The translations under genes and the position numbers were made by a program. Below are positions 28,911 through 37,931 of a stretch of DNA of 64,000 bases, one piece after another. The notes below the pieces were generated by a model that did no database searches, had not been told where the DNA came from, and saw nothing but the letters and a program-made list of their open reading frames with translations. Each line of letters starts with the position of its first letter. Position 1 is the stretch's first letter. The stretch is taken from NCBI GenBank assembly GCA_947625865.1, contig CANQQD010000003.1, positions 21,613 to 85,612 on the forward strand. The letters are read 5' to 3'. This stretch comes from an uncultured Clostridia bacterium. Its GTDB lineage: Bacteria; Bacillota; Clostridia; Christensenellales; Borkfalkiaceae.

Positions 28911-29315
28911 ATGGAAATGAATGTGCAGCAAATTTTCGACGAAGTCAAGGAGATAGAAATATACAATGACGGCTCAACCGTAAGGCTTTTCCCCACTCAA
29001 ATGGGGTTTAAGCTCGTTGTAAACGGGTTTATGAGCATGCTCGACGGGGCAAGGCAGATGCCCGCCTTCGGCGTGAGCCTCGACAACGAGACCCGCGCGG
29101 AAATGAACAGAGGCTTGTGGGTCGAATTTGATTTCGGGCAAAAGCTATACTACAGCGGCATGCCATTCGAAAAGCTCCTTGTAAGGGTAGTGGCGGAGCA
29201 TACGGGCTTCAATATCGTCCGCTATAATTCCGAAAACGGCTATGCCGGCAGATGCTATTATTTTGATATGAACGGCAACATGGGGGCGTTTTATAATATT
29301 TTAACAAGCGTGTAA
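28911..29315 (+). CDS. Hypothetical protein (134 aa)
   Basis: Intact ORF between nfnB and a terminator; no recognised motif. Confidence 0.6.
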   Translation: MEMNVQQIFDEVKEIEIYNDGSTVRLFPTQMGFKLVVNGFMSMLDGARQMPAFGVSLDNETRAEMNRGLWVEFDFGQKLYYSGMPFEKLLVRVVAEHTGFNIVRYNSENGYAGRCYYFDMNGNMGAFYNILTSV

Positions 29316-29323
29316 AATGCTTC

Positions 29324-29352
29324 GGGCGGGCGGAGTCGATCTCCGCCCGCCC
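29324..29352. terminator. Predicted terminator hairpin
   Basis: GGGCGGGCGGAG-TCGAT-CTCCGCCCGCCC. Confidence 0.65.
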
Positions 29353-29374
29353 ATATAAATCAAATGTGGTGGCA

Positions 29375-29400
29375 AAAAGCGGGCAAATTGCCCGCTTTTC
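29375..29400. terminator. Predicted terminator hairpin (TSCPD gene side)
   Basis: AAAAGCGGGCAAATTGCCCGCTTTT. Confidence 0.75.
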
Positions 29401-29417
29401 TCAATACGTGTTGAGTT

Positions 29418-29672
29418 TTACTTGTTTTCCTGCGACTTTTTATATGCGGCTATCGCCTTTGAGAGCTGGTCGGGACACGATGTGCCGTTGCGGCATTTTA
29501 TGCCTGAAAGCAGCTTTTCGACCTCGTCCAGATCTCTGCCCTCAACGAGTTTTGCAACGCCCTGCAGGTTGCCGCTGCATCCGCTTATGAATTTAACGTT
29601 ATAAAGTTTGTTGTCCTTTACGTCGAATATTATCTGTCTCGAACACGTTCCTGAAGTGGAATACGTAAACAT
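29418..29672 (-). CDS. TSCPD domain-containing protein (TIGR03905-like)
   Basis: TSGTCSRQIIFDVKDNKLYNVKFISGCSGNLQGVAKLVEG...CRNGTSCPDQL. Confidence 0.93.
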   Translation of the reverse strand: MFTYSTSGTCSRQIIFDVKDNKLYNVKFISGCSGNLQGVAKLVEGRDLDEVEKLLSGIKCRNGTSCPDQLSKAIAAYKKSQENK

Positions 29673-29681
29673 TTTATCCTC

Positions 29682-30206
29682 CTAATCGCACAGATTCTCG
29701 TATATAACCGAGTATAAATCCGCGGCTTTTTCCTCCCACTTTTTATAAATAGTTTTAGCCGTCTTTTTATCCGGCACAACAAATTTCAGATCGAGAAGAG
29801 GCTGGACGGGCGCTAAAATTTTCAGCGCGACGGTGTATGTGCCGTCCATATTCTGGTAGTAGTCGCTGTGGCATTCCTGACGGTTTCTGTACCTCGCGCT
29901 GTTCTTTTTGACGAACTGCGAAATTTCCTCGCGTACGCTTTTTGGTATGTTTATGTAGAAGTTGGCAAGCGTCTCTCTGCCGTCGGGGGTAATGGTGTAG
30001 AGCGTGTCTTCGCCCTCGTTTACGGCGTAAATAAAGTTGTCGTCTATCAGCTTATGGATAACGTTCACGCAGTCCATATATCCCATCCATGAGTTGGAGG
30101 AGGAACACATATCGACTATCGTCCGCTCTGAAAGAGCGCTCTCCATCTTGTCGAAAACGAACAAAATTATTAACTTGTTTACCGAGGTTTCGCCAGTATT
30201 CAACAT
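29682..30206 (-). CDS. DUF4364 family protein
   Basis: NKLIILFVFDKMESALSERTIVDMCSSSNSWMGYMDCVNVIHKLIDDNFI...ITPDGRETLANFYINIPKSVREEI. Confidence 0.88.
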   Translation of the reverse strand: MLNTGETSVNKLIILFVFDKMESALSERTIVDMCSSSNSWMGYMDCVNVIHKLIDDNFIYAVNEGEDTLYTITPDGRETLANFYINIPKSVREEISQFVKKNSARYRNRQECHSDYYQNMDGTYTVALKILAPVQPLLDLKFVVPDKKTAKTIYKKWEEKAADLYSVIYENLCD

Positions 30207-30353
30207 AATAATTCATTTAGTATCAAAAAATATAAAGGTAAAAACATTATACATAATATTTTTTCGAAAATCAAGATATTTGTTTTAAAAAATAATTCAA
30301 ATTTGACCAAATGTATGTTATAATAAAAAAAATTATAAAAATAAGGAAAAACT

Positions 30354-31097
30354 ATGAATACAAAAGAACAGGTTTTATCTTTTTTTGAAAAGTGCGAGGA
30401 GCTTAAAAGCTGTAAATTTATAATGGCCACGGCGAAAATCAAGGATCTTCTGAAGTGTATAGTAAATTGCCCCGACCTATACAGCCTGTTCGGCGAGGTG
30501 ACCAAAAACTTCAATTATCTTGCAACGCGCGAGCATTGTCTTGTGACCGAAACAGACGGCGTTTACAAGCGCAGCTATTGTGTTTTGCCGGATCCCATCG
30601 ACCAGAGGCTTGCCTTTTGCTTCTGCCTTCTCGTGGAGTTTGATAAAGATACTTTGAATTTCAACGAATTTCTGAGGATATATTTCCCCGAGGACGGCAG
30701 TTATTTCGCAAGCTATCACGCCTTTTGCGATGTTGTAATAAAGGGTATGCAGGACGCCATTGCCGAGGTATTTTCGGAGGAGCTCCGCAATTTTTCGCCT
30801 GTGACGCCAAACGGGATAACTGTTAATTCCGCCAAGGCGGGGCTTATATCCGCGCTTGAACTTATGATATCCGAAGAAAAGCAATATATATCCACACTCC
30901 GCAGCATTCCCGAAGAAGAAAAGGAGGGAGGCATGGCAATGCTCACGCAGCTATACGAAGCCATTAAATCGGAAAATGCCCCGCTCATAAACGCGCTTAT
31001 CTGCGGATACAATTATTTTGTACTCTATAACAAATGCGTCAGCGACACCGTTGCTGCGATCATTAATGAAATTACGTCCTTCGAGCAACTTTTATGA
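30354..31097 (+). CDS. Hypothetical protein (247 aa)
   Basis: Intact ORF, 4-nt overlap with downstream NUDIX gene. Confidence 0.65.
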   Translation: MNTKEQVLSFFEKCEELKSCKFIMATAKIKDLLKCIVNCPDLYSLFGEVTKNFNYLATREHCLVTETDGVYKRSYCVLPDPIDQRLAFCFCLLVEFDKDTLNFNEFLRIYFPEDGSYFASYHAFCDVVIKGMQDAIAEVFSEELRNFSPVTPNGITVNSAKAGLISALELMISEEKQYISTLRSIPEEEKEGGMAMLTQLYEAIKSENAPLINALICGYNYFVLYNKCVSDTVAAIINEITSFEQLL

Positions 31098-31624
31098 ATT
31101 TGAAAGAAGAGAAAACAGGCGGTAAAACGATCTATAGCGGCAGGATACTCGACCTTGTTTTAGACGACGTGCGTCTTCCAGACGGCGCCGCCGCAAAAAG
31201 AGAGATCGTCCGCCACGCCGCAGGCGCGGCAGTGCTTTTTGTTGAGGACGGAAAAATTTTGCTCGTTAAGCAATTCCGCTATGCCTGCGGCAGGGTGATA
31301 TACGAAATTCCCGCCGGCATGGTAAACGACGGGGAGGAGCCTGTTTGCGCGGCAGCCCGCGAGCTCGAAGAGGAAACGGGATACCGCGCCGAAATGGAAC
31401 CGCTCGGTGCCATATATCCATCCCCCGGCTATACCGACGAAATCATTTATATCTTTTCGGCAAAAAATGCAAAATACACCTCGCCGAAGCCCGATGCGGG
31501 AGAATTTTTGGACTGCGTGTTTATGCCGTTTGAGGAAGCGTTTCAAATGGTGTTATCCGGCGAGATAGCCGATTCGAAAACGGTTGTGGCGATCTGCCGT
31601 TTCCTGCTGAAAAATAAAAGTTAA
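31094..31624 (+). CDS. NUDIX hydrolase, ADP-ribose pyrophosphatase-like
   Basis: NUDIX-box-like segment GMVNDGEEPVCAAARELEEETGYRAE. Confidence 0.93.
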   Translation: MNLKEEKTGGKTIYSGRILDLVLDDVRLPDGAAAKREIVRHAAGAAVLFVEDGKILLVKQFRYACGRVIYEIPAGMVNDGEEPVCAAARELEEETGYRAEMEPLGAIYPSPGYTDEIIYIFSAKNAKYTSPKPDAGEFLDCVFMPFEEAFQMVLSGEIADSKTVVAICRFLLKNKS

Positions 31625-31672
31625 AGGGGTGCCCGGGGGCGCCCCTTTTCAAATGGATCTGCCGTGTAAAGC

Positions 31673-31891
31673 TCAGCCGTTGCATCCGCAACCGCAGCTG
31701 TTGTTGCTTCCGTAGAGCAAATTTGCGAGCGTGCCGTTCCTCCACATGCTGTACACGAGCGCGATAAGTATGGGCGTACAGCTTCCCGCAAGAACGCTCT
31801 CTATTCCGTTACCGCTGCTTGCCGCGAGAAGTAAAAGGATCAAAATCCAAAGGCAGCCGTTGTTGCCGCAAAACTGCGAAAAAATGTTCAT
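31673..31891 (-). CDS. Small membrane protein with C-terminal CGCGCNG motif
   Basis: MNIFSQFCGNNGCLWILILLLLAASSGNG...NNSCGCGCNG; preceded by aaaggaggaatt RBS. Confidence 0.75.
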   Translation of the reverse strand: MNIFSQFCGNNGCLWILILLLLAASSGNGIESVLAGSCTPILIALVYSMWRNGTLANLLYGSNNSCGCGCNG

Positions 31892-32141
31892 AATTCCTCC
31901 TTTGATAAAGCTGCACGGCGTATGTAATATTGTATGGAGTGCGTGCAGTATAGTTTATATTAAATAATATTTATTTTTTCGTTAAAATGTTACAATGCGC
32001 TCAATCGCTTGCCAAACTATTTTTCGAATGTTATAATAAATCATATTTTAAGATGCTTTCGGCGGATATTTTTTAATTCGACCGTGTATGAGCATAATAT
32101 TTTTTGCTGCGGGTATCCAAAGGAACCCGACGGAGGTTTTT

Positions 32142-32810
32142 ATGAAAAAGGACAAGGCGCATTTTATCGCGTTTGTCGGTGTAATGGCTGCACTCATTTT
32201 CGTGCTTTTTATTCTTGAGAGCACGTTGTTGGCGGGAGTGGGAGTGACGGCTTGCATTTTATCGCTTCCCGTTTCTATAGCCTTGAGTATTTACGACGAT
32301 TGGCGCAAGAGCTTTCTCGGCGGCACATTGCTTGGGTTTGCAAGTTGCCTGTTTTGCTTGATATTACCCTCGTTCGTATTTTATGCAAATCCGCTGATCA
32401 GCGTTTTGCCCCGTATGTTTATCGGTGTGACCGCCTATTGGACATACTTCGGGCTTTCGCGGCTTTTCGGGAAATGTAAAAATAAATTCATAAAGGAAAA
32501 ATTGCCCGCGGCAATTGCAGGTGTGGTCGGCTCCGTAACGAATACTGTCTTATATATTTCTGCCGTGAATATTTGGACCGGCAACGCATTGGGTATTTTC
32601 AGCCAGCTTTTCGAGGTAGCTATAGCCATCTATTTCCCTATTGAGTTGGCGGCTTGCTTTATTCTTGTACCCATATATGTAATGGTTTTACAGAAAATAG
32701 GCAAAAAGATAGCCCCCAAGAAAGCGGCAAACAGCACGGCTCAAAATGATTTTGTGGCGGAAGCCCCGCTGAATACGGCGCATAGCGCGGACTCCGAAGG
32801 TGTTAAATGA
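32142..32810 (+). CDS. ECF transporter S component-like membrane protein (possible pantothenate uptake)
   Basis: MKKDKAHFIAFVGVMAALIFVLFILES; ~6 TM; ATGA overlap with coaX; RBS cggagg. Confidence 0.7.
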   Translation: MKKDKAHFIAFVGVMAALIFVLFILESTLLAGVGVTACILSLPVSIALSIYDDWRKSFLGGTLLGFASCLFCLILPSFVFYANPLISVLPRMFIGVTAYWTYFGLSRLFGKCKNKFIKEKLPAAIAGVVGSVTNTVLYISAVNIWTGNALGIFSQLFEVAIAIYFPIELAACFILVPIYVMVLQKIGKKIAPKKAANSTAQNDFVAEAPLNTAHSADSEGVK

Positions 32811-33589
32811 TACTTTGTCTTGACGTAGGCAATACCAATATAAAATATGCCGTATTTGACGGGCAAACGCTTAAACTCAGCTTCCGCATAGCTACCGAGC
32901 ACAAGCGCACCTCCGACGAATACGGCGGTCAGCTTATATCCATTCTGAATAACAACGGGATCGAGCCCGCCGATATTACCGGCGGGATAATATCGTCCGT
33001 AGTGCCGCCGCTGGATTATACTTTGGACAGGATGTGCCGGACATATTTGAAATTCAAACCCCTTATGCTCGGACCGGGACTTAAAACAGGGCTCAATTTA
33101 AAGGTTGACGACGCAAAGGAAGTGGGCGCCGACAGGGTCGTAAACAACGTGGCAGCCGTAAGAGAATACGGATATCCGCTCATCATAATCGACTTCGGTA
33201 CCGCAACTACTTTCAACGTTATAGACGAAAAAGGTCAATTTATCGGCGGCGTGATAGCCCCCGGAATAAAGGGCTCTTTGGATAGTCTTGTGAACGGCAC
33301 GGCAAAATTGCCGAGAGTAGAGATAGAGCGTCCCGAAAAGGTAATAGGCAAGAACACCGTAACAAACATGCAGTCGGGTATCTTTTTCGGCTTTGCGGGT
33401 CTTGTGGAGTATTTGGTAAAGAGGATAAAGCGTGAGATGAAGTGCGACAACGTGAAGGTTATCGCCACGGGCGGTTTCTCCGAGGTAATAGCCAATGAGA
33501 TTTCATGCATAGACAAAGTGGATAAGTTGCTCACGCTGAACGGTTTAAATTATCTTTATAATCTCAATTGCACGGAGGCAAAAAAATGA
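32807..33589 (+). CDS. coaX: Type III pantothenate kinase
   Basis: MILCLDVGNTNIKYAVFDG; GADRVVNNVAA; IIIDFGTATTFNVID; GGVIAPGI. Confidence 0.97.
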   Translation: MILCLDVGNTNIKYAVFDGQTLKLSFRIATEHKRTSDEYGGQLISILNNNGIEPADITGGIISSVVPPLDYTLDRMCRTYLKFKPLMLGPGLKTGLNLKVDDAKEVGADRVVNNVAAVREYGYPLIIIDFGTATTFNVIDEKGQFIGGVIAPGIKGSLDSLVNGTAKLPRVEIERPEKVIGKNTVTNMQSGIFFGFAGLVEYLVKRIKREMKCDNVKVIATGGFSEVIANEISCIDKVDKLLTLNGLNYLYNLNCTEAKK

Positions 33590-34875
33590 AAAAGGTCGGC
33601 GTAGCCATTTTGGGGCTCGGCGTCGTAGGCGGCGGAACATATAAAATTCTCACCGGACACAGACAAAAATATATCCAAACGCACGGCGTGGATATATCTG
33701 TCGAGGCGGTTCTGGAATTGCAGAAGAGCCGTATCTCTGCCCTCGGGATAGACGGCAGTAAAGTTGCCTCCAACATTTCGGAGGTGTGCTCCAACCCGGA
33801 AGTCGATATCGTTATTGAGGTCATGGGCGGCGTGGAGCCCGCCAAGTCCTATGTGCTCGCGGCTCTGAATGCCGGCAAGTCCGTTGTGACCTCGAACAAG
33901 GAGCTGTACTGCAAGTACGGCTATGAGCTGGAAAAGGTTGCAAAGCACAATCACGTCGGATTATTTTACGAGGCTACCTGTGTAGGCGGCGTGCCGGTCA
34001 TCCGTGCCATTTTGGATAATCTGCAGGGAAACAGGATCACTTCGATCATAGGTATAATCAATGGCACTACAAATTATATTCTCACGAGAATGACCAACGA
34101 CGGCACTTCATACGGCGAGGTCTTAAAGGAAGCGCAGGCGCTCGGATATGCCGAAGCCGATCCCACGTCCGACGTGGAGGGCTACGACGCGACATATAAG
34201 CTCTCCATACTTTCGAGTATTTGCTTCAATAAAAAAATACCCTACACCGAAATTTACCGTGAGGGAATTACCGATATTTCTCCCGTAGATATTGCTTACG
34301 GCAAAAAGCTCGGGTATGTAATAAAATTACTTGCTATCGGCAAGGATTCCGAAAAGGGAGTGGAGGTCCGCGTGCATCCCTCGTTTGTCCGCGCCGGTCA
34401 CCCGCTTGCGAGCGTAAACGACAGCTATAACGCCGTTTATATTACGGGCGACAGCGTTGGCGACGTTATGCTGTACGGCAGGGGCGCGGGGGCTTTGCCT
34501 ACCGGCAGCGCCATTGTCGGCGACGTTATTTACTGCGCAACCCACCCCCAGCACAGATATTCGACCTTTGAAAACACCGAAAAGGCTGCGCCCGACACAA
34601 GGTTCGTAACCAACTTCGAAAGCGCATACTACCTCAGATTTCTCGCCGCGGACAAGGCGGGCGAACTTTCGAAGGTAACTTCTGTTCTCGGTAAATACGG
34701 CATCAGTGTTGCACAGGTGGTACAGGATATCGACGGAAACGACAAGGCGGGGGAGGTCAACCTGATTTTGGTCACTCACTCAACCCGCGAATCAAATATA
34801 AAAAAGGCAGTTGCCTCAATAGGCAAGGATTTGACCGAAACGCGCGTGGCAGCGGTCATAAGAGTGGTTTCTTAA
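33586..34875 (+). CDS. hom: Homoserine dehydrogenase
   Basis: VAILGLGVVGGGTYKIL; EATCVGGVPVIRAI; GIINGTTNYILT; YAEADPTSDVEGYD; C-terminal ACT domain. Confidence 0.97.
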   Translation: MKKVGVAILGLGVVGGGTYKILTGHRQKYIQTHGVDISVEAVLELQKSRISALGIDGSKVASNISEVCSNPEVDIVIEVMGGVEPAKSYVLAALNAGKSVVTSNKELYCKYGYELEKVAKHNHVGLFYEATCVGGVPVIRAILDNLQGNRITSIIGIINGTTNYILTRMTNDGTSYGEVLKEAQALGYAEADPTSDVEGYDATYKLSILSSICFNKKIPYTEIYREGITDISPVDIAYGKKLGYVIKLLAIGKDSEKGVEVRVHPSFVRAGHPLASVNDSYNAVYITGDSVGDVMLYGRGAGALPTGSAIVGDVIYCATHPQHRYSTFENTEKAAPDTRFVTNFESAYYLRFLAADKAGELSKVTSVLGKYGISVAQVVQDIDGNDKAGEVNLILVTHSTRESNIKKAVASIGKDLTETRVAAVIRVVS

Positions 34876-34890
34876 GCTTGCAAAACAAAT

Positions 34891-34915
34891 AGCCTCCGGT
34901 TTTCCGGAGGCTTTT
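34891..34915 (+). terminator. Rho-independent terminator
   Basis: agcctccggttttccggaggctttt. Confidence 0.85.
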
Positions 34916-34924
34916 ATAATGTGT

Positions 34925-35437
34925 TCAAATATCGATATCCGTCACGCCGTCGTCGATCATATAGCACATCTCTTCGTGCGTCACTACGCCCTTTTGTATC
35001 TTTTGCGGGTCGAGCTTTATGTACTTGATTATGCCGTTGGCAAGCACCTGACCGTCACGGTCGAGTATTCGCGTCTCTGCGGTCAGAAAATTGCCCGTAT
35101 CTTTGACGATTTTTCCCTGCCCCAAAAGCTCTACCCCGTAGGGTACGGGCTTTCTGTACTTGGTTTCAAGCGACATTGTGACCCCGAAGGTCTTTTCGTC
35201 AAGCTCCGTGGCCCAAAGCGCTCTCAAACCCATTTCGTCCAACATCGCCGTTATAAGTCCGCCGTGGACTCTGCCGGGGTAGCTCTGGTGCTGTTCGCGG
35301 TATGAAAACAGAGTAACAACGCTTCCGTCCTCCATGGAGTAGAAGGGCGCGCGGACGCCGTACTCGTTGTCCAGCCCGCACATAATACACATTTTACTGT
35401 TTCTTTGTTTTTTTAAAACTTTCATAACTTTGGTCAT
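34925..35437 (-). CDS. PaaI-like hotdog-fold thioesterase
   Basis: SYPGRVHGGLITAMLDEMGLRALW...GVTMSLETKYRKPVPYG; start codon choice uncertain. Confidence 0.85.
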   Translation of the reverse strand: MTKVMKVLKKQRNSKMCIMCGLDNEYGVRAPFYSMEDGSVVTLFSYREQHQSYPGRVHGGLITAMLDEMGLRALWATELDEKTFGVTMSLETKYRKPVPYGVELLGQGKIVKDTGNFLTAETRILDRDGQVLANGIIKYIKLDPQKIQKGVVTHEEMCYMIDDGVTDIDI

Positions 35438-35538
35438 TATATCATAAAAAAATTTTGCTGTCAACGCAAAAATATTTTCAATTATGACACTATATGTCAT
35501 ATTAAAGCCATAAAATATAATCAAAAGAGGGCAAAACT

Positions 35539-35928
35539 ATGACATGCAAAAGAATTACAGGTTTTGATAAGCGTATGCAGCAATTTACCGAAATATCATT
35601 TTCCACTCAAAAATATTTCCGCTCGGTAAATATCGTAGTGAAGGCGGACGGCGGCAAAATAGCATATTACAAAAAGCGCGTAACGGGTGAGATGATGCCC
35701 TTTTTCGACTATGGCAAAAAAAGTGAATTTCTTGCAGCTTTCAGCGGACTGCATATAAATAAGTGGAAAAAGAGATATGCGATAAGGGAAAGGTCCTTAA
35801 GCGACCGGATCTGGGAGCTTACTATCAAATTTGCGGACGGCAAGGTAATAAAGTACCGTGGTGAAAACGCATATCCCGAAAACTTTCATGCGCTCGATAA
35901 GCTTCTCCGCACGGACTATGCCATTTGA
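35539..35928 (+). CDS. Hypothetical protein (129 aa)
   Basis: Intact ORF with ATG; no recognised family. Confidence 0.6.
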   Translation: MTCKRITGFDKRMQQFTEISFSTQKYFRSVNIVVKADGGKIAYYKKRVTGEMMPFFDYGKKSEFLAAFSGLHINKWKKRYAIRERSLSDRIWELTIKFADGKVIKYRGENAYPENFHALDKLLRTDYAI

Positions 35929-35995
35929 CCATAGTAGCGTAAGCGGGTGTGCGCTCTATGCTTGTTGCGATAAATATTAACTGTGGTTAAAATAT

Positions 35996-36024
35996 TTGAC
36001 AAAAATCGGTCTCGGATATATAAT
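35996..36024 (+). promoter_or_regulatory. Sigma-A-type promoter upstream of HMA-domain gene
   Basis: TTGACA (35996-36001), 17 nt, TATAAT (36019-36024). Confidence 0.8.
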
Positions 36025-36076
36025 AACCTTGCAATTGTTTCGGGGCGCACGAGAGCGCACTGAAAGGGAGGCAGCC

Positions 36077-36325
36077 ATGCAGGAAATCAAAATCAGGGTC
36101 GAGGGAATGCACTGCGGAATGTGCGAGAGCCATGTCAATGACGTGGTGCGCAATGTTAAGGGCGTCAAAAAGGTCAAATCGTCCCATTCAAAGGGACAGA
36201 CGGTCGTAATTGCCGAGGATGACGTGGATATTCAGGCTATCGCGGGAGCAATTTCCGCACAGGGCTACGGCGTAGGCGGAACAGAGAGCAAACGTTACGA
36301 AAAGCACGGTCTGTGGAGAAAATAA
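36077..36325 (+). CDS. Heavy-metal-associated (HMA) domain protein, CopZ-like
   Basis: IKIRVEGMHCGMCESHVNDVVRNVKGVKKVKS. Confidence 0.9.
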   Translation: MQEIKIRVEGMHCGMCESHVNDVVRNVKGVKKVKSSHSKGQTVVIAEDDVDIQAIAGAISAQGYGVGGTESKRYEKHGLWRK

Positions 36326-36343
36326 TTACGGAGAGAAAACACT

Positions 36344-36757
36344 ATGGATAAAAACTGATAATTTCAATTTATATCCGGGCAGAAAACGGCTTTTATTGCA
36401 TCTGTAATCGAGCAGGGCTATCCTGTTATAAGAGCAATGCTTGCACCTCGTAAGATAGATGGAAATGAAATTTATTTCACTACAAACACATCGTCCAATA
36501 AAGTCAAACAGTATTTGGCAAATAACAAGGCATGTATCTATTTTTACAAACGCGGAAAATTTAAGTATCAGGGCGTTTCGGTTATAGGTGAAATGCAGGT
36601 CTGCACCGACCAAGCGACGAAAGAGGAGATTTGGCGTTTCGGCGATAAGATGTTTTATAAACAAGGCGTAACCGACCCGGATTATTGCGTTTTGAAATTC
36701 AGGGGCATTACAGCCGAATATTATTGCGATTTTAAGACCGAAACGATAGAGTTATAG
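36344..36757 (+). pseudogene. Pyridoxamine 5'-phosphate oxidase-family protein, disrupted at N-terminus
   Basis: ATG 36344 reads MDKN then TGA TAA in frame; the same frame continues FQFISGQKTAFIASVIEQGYPVIRAMLAPRKIDGNEIYFTTNTSSNKVKQYL...GVTDPDYCVLKF. Confidence 0.65.
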
Positions 36758-36768
36758 AGGTAGGAATT

Positions 36769-37086
36769 ATGCCGTCGAGCACAGAATATTTGAATTTCAT
36801 TTTGGAGCAATTGTCGGACTTAAATGATATAACCTACAAGTCTATGATGGGTGAATTTTTAATTTATTATCGCGGAAAACTTGCCGGCGGTATCTATGAC
36901 GATAGACTGCTCGTAAAACCCGTTAAATCTGCGATTTCTTACATGCCCCAAGCAGAGTATTCCTTGCCGTATGCAGGCGCAAAGGAAATGTTGCTTGTAG
37001 ACAATGTGGACGATAAAATCTATTTATCGGGCTTGTTTGAGGCAATGTATGATGACTTGCCTATGCCAAAAACTAAAAAACATTAA
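36769..37086 (+). CDS. TfoX N-terminal domain family protein
   Basis: NFILEQLSDLNDITYKSMMGEFLIYYRGKLAGGIYDDRLLVKPVKSA. Confidence 0.9.
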   Translation: MPSSTEYLNFILEQLSDLNDITYKSMMGEFLIYYRGKLAGGIYDDRLLVKPVKSAISYMPQAEYSLPYAGAKEMLLVDNVDDKIYLSGLFEAMYDDLPMPKTKKH

Positions 37087-37187
37087 ATTTCAATTTAACT
37101 GAATACAAAAAGACGAGGGCGTTTGACCTCGTCTTTTCCATAAAAAAGAAACGCAAGTTTGCTCAACCTACACCTTAATTTTTAGGT

Positions 37188-37233
37188 TTTAATTGCTTGT
37201 TTTGATAAAACTTTAATTGCTTGTTTTGATAAA
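37188..37233. repeat. Short tandem direct repeat (22-bp units, 24-bp period)
   Basis: tttaattgcttgttttgataaa at 37188-37209 and 37212-37233. Confidence 0.95.
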
Positions 37234-37238
37234 TATAA

Positions 37239-37931
37239 TTACCAAGATATTTCTTCTATACGAAATTTTATAAAAGACGGTAAATTATTATCTAAAATGT
37301 AGTCCGATAAATTACTGCGAGATAAATTCTTTTTATCTTGCTCATAATCAATCCCCCATTTCCGTAATTGAAATATTTTCTTTTCATAGAGCTTTTTTGT
37401 CTCATCAAAAATTATACGGTATCGCTTTTTTGCTTGTTTTTCTTCCATTGGAAGCTTGATTTTATTACACTTGCGCCAACTTTTATAAAGATAATATATA
37501 TAACGTATCTGAAAACTATGGTAAAAGTACTTAGTTATTTCCGTATCAGATGAAATATCGCCCCCAAATAATATCACTTTATATGGATGATAAATATCCT
37601 GTATCAATTCTTCACTAAACAGCCTATTTACAATTGCTTTTATTTGATTTTTTATTAAGCAACAAATTTCTTTATCATTAATGCCACTACGTTTTGAAGA
37701 ATAATATATTTCACCGTTTACGCCTAAATGATGCAACAAATGTATATCGCTAATATAATATATCTTTATTTTATGATACTCATTAAACCCAGCACAAAAA
37801 GATGTTTGAGGTATCAAGATATTTTTTAATTCTAAATCCTCTATTGACGTATTAAACTGTAGCAGTGTCAAATCGTTCATACTCATATTAATTTTTTCTT
37901 TTAGTATATCATATTGTTTTATTGGTTTCAA
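37239..37931 (-). CDS. Metallophosphoesterase-like protein, apparently truncated
   Basis: IYYISDIHLLHHLG (DxH) and VILFGGDIS (GD) motifs; no GNHE or GHxH motifs follow; AT-rich. Confidence 0.55.
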   Translation of the reverse strand: MKPIKQYDILKEKINMSMNDLTLLQFNTSIEDLELKNILIPQTSFCAGFNEYHKIKIYYISDIHLLHHLGVNGEIYYSSKRSGINDKEICCLIKNQIKAIVNRLFSEELIQDIYHPYKVILFGGDISSDTEITKYFYHSFQIRYIYYLYKSWRKCNKIKLPMEEKQAKKRYRIIFDETKKLYEKKIFQLRKWGIDYEQDKKNLSRSNLSDYILDNNLPSFIKFRIEEISW

